Shown here in pieces: positions 14,324 through 17,508 of a stretch of DNA of 17,508 nucleotides; position 1 is the first letter of the stretch; each line of letters starts with the position of its first letter. The notes beneath the pieces are model-generated. The model was not told where the DNA came from. It searched no databases and worked only from the letters and a program-made list of their open reading frames with translations. A program made the position numbers and the translations under genes. Source of the stretch: Candidatus Thorarchaeota archaeon (lineage in GTDB: Archaea > Asgardarchaeota > Thorarchaeia > Thorarchaeales > Thorarchaeaceae); NCBI GenBank assembly GCA_004524595.1, contig SDOA01000088.1, positions 1 to 17,508 on the forward strand, read 5' to 3'.

Positions 14324-15559
14324 ATGCGCCCTGAGTTGAACTCTAAAGAGACTTTGAATAGACTCAAACAAGTCGAGTATGAAAGTCAGAGACTTCTTGA
14401 TGCGGCTGCAATTGTTCTTCAATCTGACGATTTTGCCACTGCGGCAAGAGGAGTCTTTGATATTGCAAAGGATCTTACAGGTGCAACATCAGGATATGTA
14501 GCATTACTCTCTGAGGATGGAAGTGAGAACGAAGTCCTTTTTCTTGACTCAGGAGGACTTCCGTGCACTGTAAATGATAGTCTTCCAATGCCAATTCGAG
14601 GTCTACGTGAGATTGCTTACCAGGAGAATAGGGCTACCTATGAAAATGCGTTCATGAAATCTGAATGGGTGAACTTCATGCCTGAAGGTCATGTGGTAAT
14701 GGAAAATGTATTGTTTGGCCCATTAGTCATTGAAGGAAGAGCTGAGGGAATAATTGGGCTCGCAAATAAGCCTTCAGATTTCACTGAGGATGATGCAAGG
14801 ATTGTAATGGCACTATCGAATCTTGTTGCGATTGGTCTGAAAAGAACAAAAATCGAAGTTGAATTGAGAGAGAGCCAAGAGAAATTGTCTGAAATGATAG
14901 CAAAATTGGAACTCTATACATCGCTTCTTAGACATGACCTCTCAAATGACCTTCAATTAATCATCGGAGAACTTGAGCTTGCACAACAAAAAGTAGTCAT
15001 GGAACCCCATCTTAGAGACTCATGTGAATCAATCGATTCAGCATGTTCAAGAATGCTCAGACTCATTCAGGTTTTTGATAGGTCTGAAGTGACTGAAGAG
15101 CAGGATTTGATCAATATTCTAAAAAAGATTGTAGATGATACTAGAGCAGGCTATCCTGATGTTCACATAAAACTACGACATCATTCTTCAATAGATAAGA
15201 TATATACCAGTGGATGGCCCCTATTACCTTTCGTCTTTGATAACATCATACGTAATGCAGTCCAACATGTTGGTTCGGATGTAGAGATTGAAATCCATAC
15301 CCAAATTGAACCGGGAAAAATTATAATGGATTATGTTGATAATGGTCCTGGTATCGACAAGGAGCTAATACCAAATCTCTTTCAGAAAGGTGTTTCGAAA
15401 ACTGGGAGTGGTTTTGGCTTGTACTTGAGTAAAAAGATTGTTGAGTCTTATAACGGTCGAATATTCCTTCTACCCGCTGGCGAATATGAGCAAGGCGCAG
15501 TATTTCGCATTGAACTACCCTTCATCCATGAAGCGGCATCAAAGCGAGCACATTATTGA
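14324..15559 (+). CDS. GAF-domain sensor histidine kinase (cytosolic)
   Basis: The 411-residue protein is soluble throughout. A GAF sensor domain spans about 22-172, with NVLFGPLVIEGRAEGIIGLANK near its end. A coiled coil (175-200) joins it to the dimerisation/phospho-acceptor helix with LLRHDLSNDLQ, histidine H204. An ATPase domain follows with N-box FDNIIRNAVQH (305-315), G1 DNGPGI (339-344), F353 in the F-box and G2 GSGFG (361-365). It should autophosphorylate H204 in response to a cytosolic ligand. No receiver domain or response regulator is visible nearby, so its target is unknown. The frame can be read from TTG at 14315, but ATG at 14324 is preferred because AAGGA lies 10 bases before it and only one base before the TTG. 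It has no membrane segment, so a soluble signal is likely. Confidence 0.93.
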   Translation: MRPELNSKETLNRLKQVEYESQRLLDAAAIVLQSDDFATAARGVFDIAKDLTGATSGYVALLSEDGSENEVLFLDSGGLPCTVNDSLPMPIRGLREIAYQENRATYENAFMKSEWVNFMPEGHVVMENVLFGPLVIEGRAEGIIGLANKPSDFTEDDARIVMALSNLVAIGLKRTKIEVELRESQEKLSEMIAKLELYTSLLRHDLSNDLQLIIGELELAQQKVVMEPHLRDSCESIDSACSRMLRLIQVFDRSEVTEEQDLINILKKIVDDTRAGYPDVHIKLRHHSSIDKIYTSGWPLLPFVFDNIIRNAVQHVGSDVEIEIHTQIEPGKIIMDYVDNGPGIDKELIPNLFQKGVSKTGSGFGLYLSKKIVESYNGRIFLLPAGEYEQGAVFRIELPFIHEAASKRAHY

Positions 15560-15562
15560 TTT

Positions 15563-15585
15563 ATTTTAGGTTGTTTATCTAAAAT
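15563..15585. terminator. AT-rich inverted repeat between convergent frames
   Basis: ATTTTAG (15563-15569) and CTAAAAT (15579-15585) form a 7-bp inverted repeat just after the kinase stop at 15559. The right arm overlaps the stop of the degraded minus-strand frame. It is weak and AT-only in most pairs, so its terminator role is a guess. Confidence 0.25.
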
Positions 15586-15934
15586 TCATAGAAGTACTTG
15601 CCCTTACCATAAATCGGTTCATCGCCTGCATAGATTTCTCCTGCAAGCATTGATTTTATCATGGCTACATGTACAGCTGATTCATTTACTCCATTGCAAT
15701 CTTTATGGGTTTGTCTAGAGCACATTGAATGCTATCCCCTCTCTTTTCATCAAAGAGCATCTTCAAGTTAGCCGAATCTCCCAAACATGGTCAACCATAG
15801 TCGGTCTCATAATCTGTTCGAGAGCTGGTTCTTCTCTGTCTGTAGATTTAATCAGCTTGACCAGTTTCATCAGAAACATCACTCTGTTCACAATCAGACT
15901 CAATCATAAAGAATACTTTACCAATAAGAACGAT
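15579..15934 (-). pseudogene. Probable frameshifted gene remnant of unknown family
   Basis: No long frame exists here, yet the minus strand reads as protein-like text split over changing frames. Fragment one (15934-15848) reads IVLIGKVFFMIESD. The second (to a stop at 15763-15765) reads EEPALEQIMRPTMVDHVWE. The third (to a stop at 15686-15688) reads KMLFDEKRGDSIQCALD. The last (15725-15579) reads NESAVHVAMIKSMLAGE and ends KGKYFYEF before a TAG. The pieces run in order with short overlaps, as expected after small indels. The last piece alone could be a 48-codon gene from ATG at 15725, but it has no SD. I cannot name the ancestral family. Together with the promoter at 15971-15980 this accounts for most of the gap 15560-16014. 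Confidence 0.45.
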
Positions 15935-15970
15935 GGAAAAAAAAAATCAAGTATCTTGAACAAATACTCA

Positions 15971-15980
15971 AAAAATATAA
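15971..15980 (+). promoter_or_regulatory. TATA-like box of the secreted protein gene
   Basis: AAAAATATAA at 15971-15980 lies about 35-45 bp before the GTG at 16015, placing the transcript start near 16002 with a very short leader. A ten-A run lies just upstream, around 15935-15946. Confidence 0.4.
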
Positions 15981-16014
15981 GTTACAAAGTAATCTTTTTT
16001 GAGAGCTGATTCGC

Positions 16015-17508
16015 GTGAGAATGAGAAGACATCAGATCCTAGCCGCCATTTTGATTTTTATCTTTGTCGTGAATCCGATAGTAGCGATAGCTAACTCAGG
16101 TCAAATCACTGATGTTAAGCTGTTCTCGACACTGATGGATTCAAAATCGCGAAACAATGAATATAGAGTGAATATTCTCTTTGATGAGAGTGATATTACA
16201 TGTAGACGAGCAGCACAAGAACTTGAAACAAGATTACAGAGTGCGGGACTCATACTCAGGATGATAGCAGTAGACTCTGAGGAGACCCTGTTCTTATATA
16301 CAAAGGCCTCTGAGATGAATATCTACGTCTTTCATGGGACTCCGCGTGGTATGTTACTAGCATCAGAACTTATTCACTGGCAAACAATTGACCGTCTGGT
16401 GAGAGGTGCAAGAACAGAACATCACATCTTCCAAGTGTGCCATTCAAGCATATTAGAGATGATTCTCCCGGGATTTAGTGTCCATGGTCTTCAAGGGACA
16501 ATCGACCGAGAGATCGCTCTCTTTGGTGCCCTTAGTACAATATATGAGATTCTAGATAGTTCTCCACTCCATGTAGAACTCGCTGAGTCTATCTTTGATA
16601 TTACAACTTCCTATCTCTTAGAGAACTTGAATAATATTCTCCAACGTGGTCTTGAACCAAGAGAGACTCTCGATGGATTCTATATTGACTATGGGCAGAC
16701 CAAAACTGATTCCAGAGGACCTTGGGGATGGATTATCGATGTAATTCAAGGGCTCTTACTACTTGCTGGTTTCGACACCAACTCTTGGTTTACGAATACG
16801 AATTCCACCCATATTGAGTTTGATAGAAGTGCGATAAAAGGAGGTGCGACAGACAGCGGTTCTCTTGAGATGGAGGATATGGGTAAGGGTGACTCTGAGA
16901 CTGGAGAATTCCCCTTCGATATTCCACTAGATTTTCAGGTAAAGCCCAGAATCGGTATAGGCCCATGGTATATGCCGGAATACGTGGACCTCGTGTTCAC
17001 TGTCCAAGCTGAAGACGGTGCATTAGACCTTGCAGAGGTCATCGGGCTAAAGCAGGTAATGCAGGCTGCAGGATACGATGTTAAATTAGATCTCACACCA
17101 AAACTGCAGGCAACTCTAAGAATTGGCAACTTTATAGATCAAATAGGGAATGCAAACCCCTCAATCGATGAAAGTCCCTTCAAGTTCATGGGAGGGTCTC
17201 TCTCCATTGAACTAGGCTTTGAACTTGGGATTCCCTTAGCAACCTTTCTCGACTATCTGATTCCTGGGACAGGAAAGACCGTCAAGACCATCATGGATGT
17301 ATTAAACATGAAGGTGAATCTGGTCAACTATCTTTCCCTTGCACTGGGAATGAATTACAACACCACCACTGAGGCATCGACACAGGATGTCACATTAAAG
17401 GTTGGCTTTGGCTTGGATATATCACTGAAACTCCCATCTCCAGCAAGCTACATCAAGAAGGCAATCGGAGTCAGTCTCCCATTAGATTTCATCAAACTTG
17501 GTATGGAA
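16015..17508 (+). CDS. Secreted protein with candidate caspase-like (clan CD) N-terminal domain, 3' end cut by the window edge
   Basis: The frame stays open for 498 codons to the right edge. It starts with a signal peptide: RMRRHQ, a hydrophobic core at 8-19, and a probable cleavage site after VAIA (23-26). Residues about 49-145 alternate strand and helix: RVNILFD (51-57), helix 64-77, strand 79-86, NIYVFHG (102-108), a helix 114-131, and HHIFQVCHSS (136-145). The hydrophobic strands ending in H107-G108 and C142-H-S resemble the catalytic dyad of caspases, metacaspases and gingipains, where Cys sits in a CHSG-like context. The His-Cys distance of 35 is within the clan's lower range. The remainder, about 290-498, is rich in beta-like segments and hydrophobic helices of unknown fold. 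GTG at 16015 has GAGAG 9 bases upstream; ATG at 16021 is an alternative. Protease activity is a hypothesis. Confidence 0.75.
   Translation, partial: MRMRRHQILAAILIFIFVVNPIVAIANSGQITDVKLFSTLMDSKSRNNEYRVNILFDESDITCRRAAQELETRLQSAGLILRMIAVDSEETLFLYTKASEMNIYVFHGTPRGMLLASELIHWQTIDRLVRGARTEHHIFQVCHSSILEMILPGFSVHGLQGTIDREIALFGALSTIYEILDSSPLHVELAESIFDITTSYLLENLNNILQRGLEPRETLDGFYIDYGQTKTDSRGPWGWIIDVIQGLLLLAGFDTNSWFTNTNSTHIEFDRSAIKGGATDSGSLEMEDMGKGDSETGEFPFDIPLDFQVKPRIGIGPWYMPEYVDLVFTVQAEDGALDLAEVIGLKQVMQAAGYDVKLDLTPKLQATLRIGNFIDQIGNANPSIDESPFKFMGGSLSIELGFELGIPLATFLDYLIPGTGKTVKTIMDVLNMKVNLVNYLSLALGMNYNTTTEASTQDVTLKVGFGLDISLKLPSPASYIKKAIGVSLPLDFIKLGME

Noticed and set aside
15933..15947. Poly-A run as a mobile-element or repeat boundary
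   Set aside because: A single run with no flanking duplication or inverted ends; more likely AT-rich promoter DNA.
15725..16009. Plus-strand open frame of 94 codons with a TTG start
   Set aside because: It has no SD, covers the TATA box of the next gene, and is antisense to text that reads better as a degraded minus-strand gene.

Overview
The window looks archaeal, most likely an Asgard archaeon of the Thorarchaeota type. This is inference from content. A Rab/Ras-like small GTPase sits next to a longin/roadblock-like protein and a zinc-ribbon protein. TATA boxes lie ahead of several genes, some genes have Shine-Dalgarno (SD) sites (AGGAGG, AAGGAG, AGGTGA), and base composition is moderately AT-rich. 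No tRNA, rRNA, CRISPR array, insertion sequence or phage gene was recognised.

Layout. At 1-573 (minus) a multi-pass membrane protein runs off the left edge. From 5069 down to 668, six minus-strand genes follow one another: a TPR-like protein, a PhzF-family enzyme, the small GTPase, a zinc-ribbon protein, a longin-like protein and a membrane protein with about 14 transmembrane (TM) segments. A strong hairpin terminator at 630-664 closes this run. The last two genes are tightly coupled: the SD of the membrane protein lies in the 12-bp gap after the longin-like gene. A control region at 5070-5279 carries a thrice-repeated octamer at exact 19-bp period, nested TCACA/TGTGA half-sites and a TATA box. 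It leads to a plus-strand gene for a protein built of five tandem two-TM repeats, ended by a hairpin terminator.

From 8750 down to 6400 three minus-strand genes follow: winged-helix-plus-membrane protein, TauE/SafE permease and SDR oxidoreductase. A plus-strand methyltransferase (8899-9567) converges with a PadR-like/degenerate-methyltransferase fusion (9572-10414). Next, on the minus strand, come an EamA-type permease and two zinc-ribbon proteins. An MFS permease (12593-14101) and a GAF-histidine kinase (14324-15559) lie on the plus strand with two terminator-like hairpins between them.

The 455-bp gap 15560-16014 is best read as a minus-strand pseudogene plus the promoter of the last gene. 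That last gene (16015 to the right edge) is open at the window end. It encodes a secreted protein whose N-terminal domain carries a His-Gly and a Cys-His-Ser motif resembling the catalytic dyad of caspase-like (clan CD) peptidases.

The most interesting elements are the GTPase/zinc-ribbon/longin/membrane-protein cluster, the candidate secreted caspase-like protein, the five-repeat membrane protein and the patterned control region in front of it.
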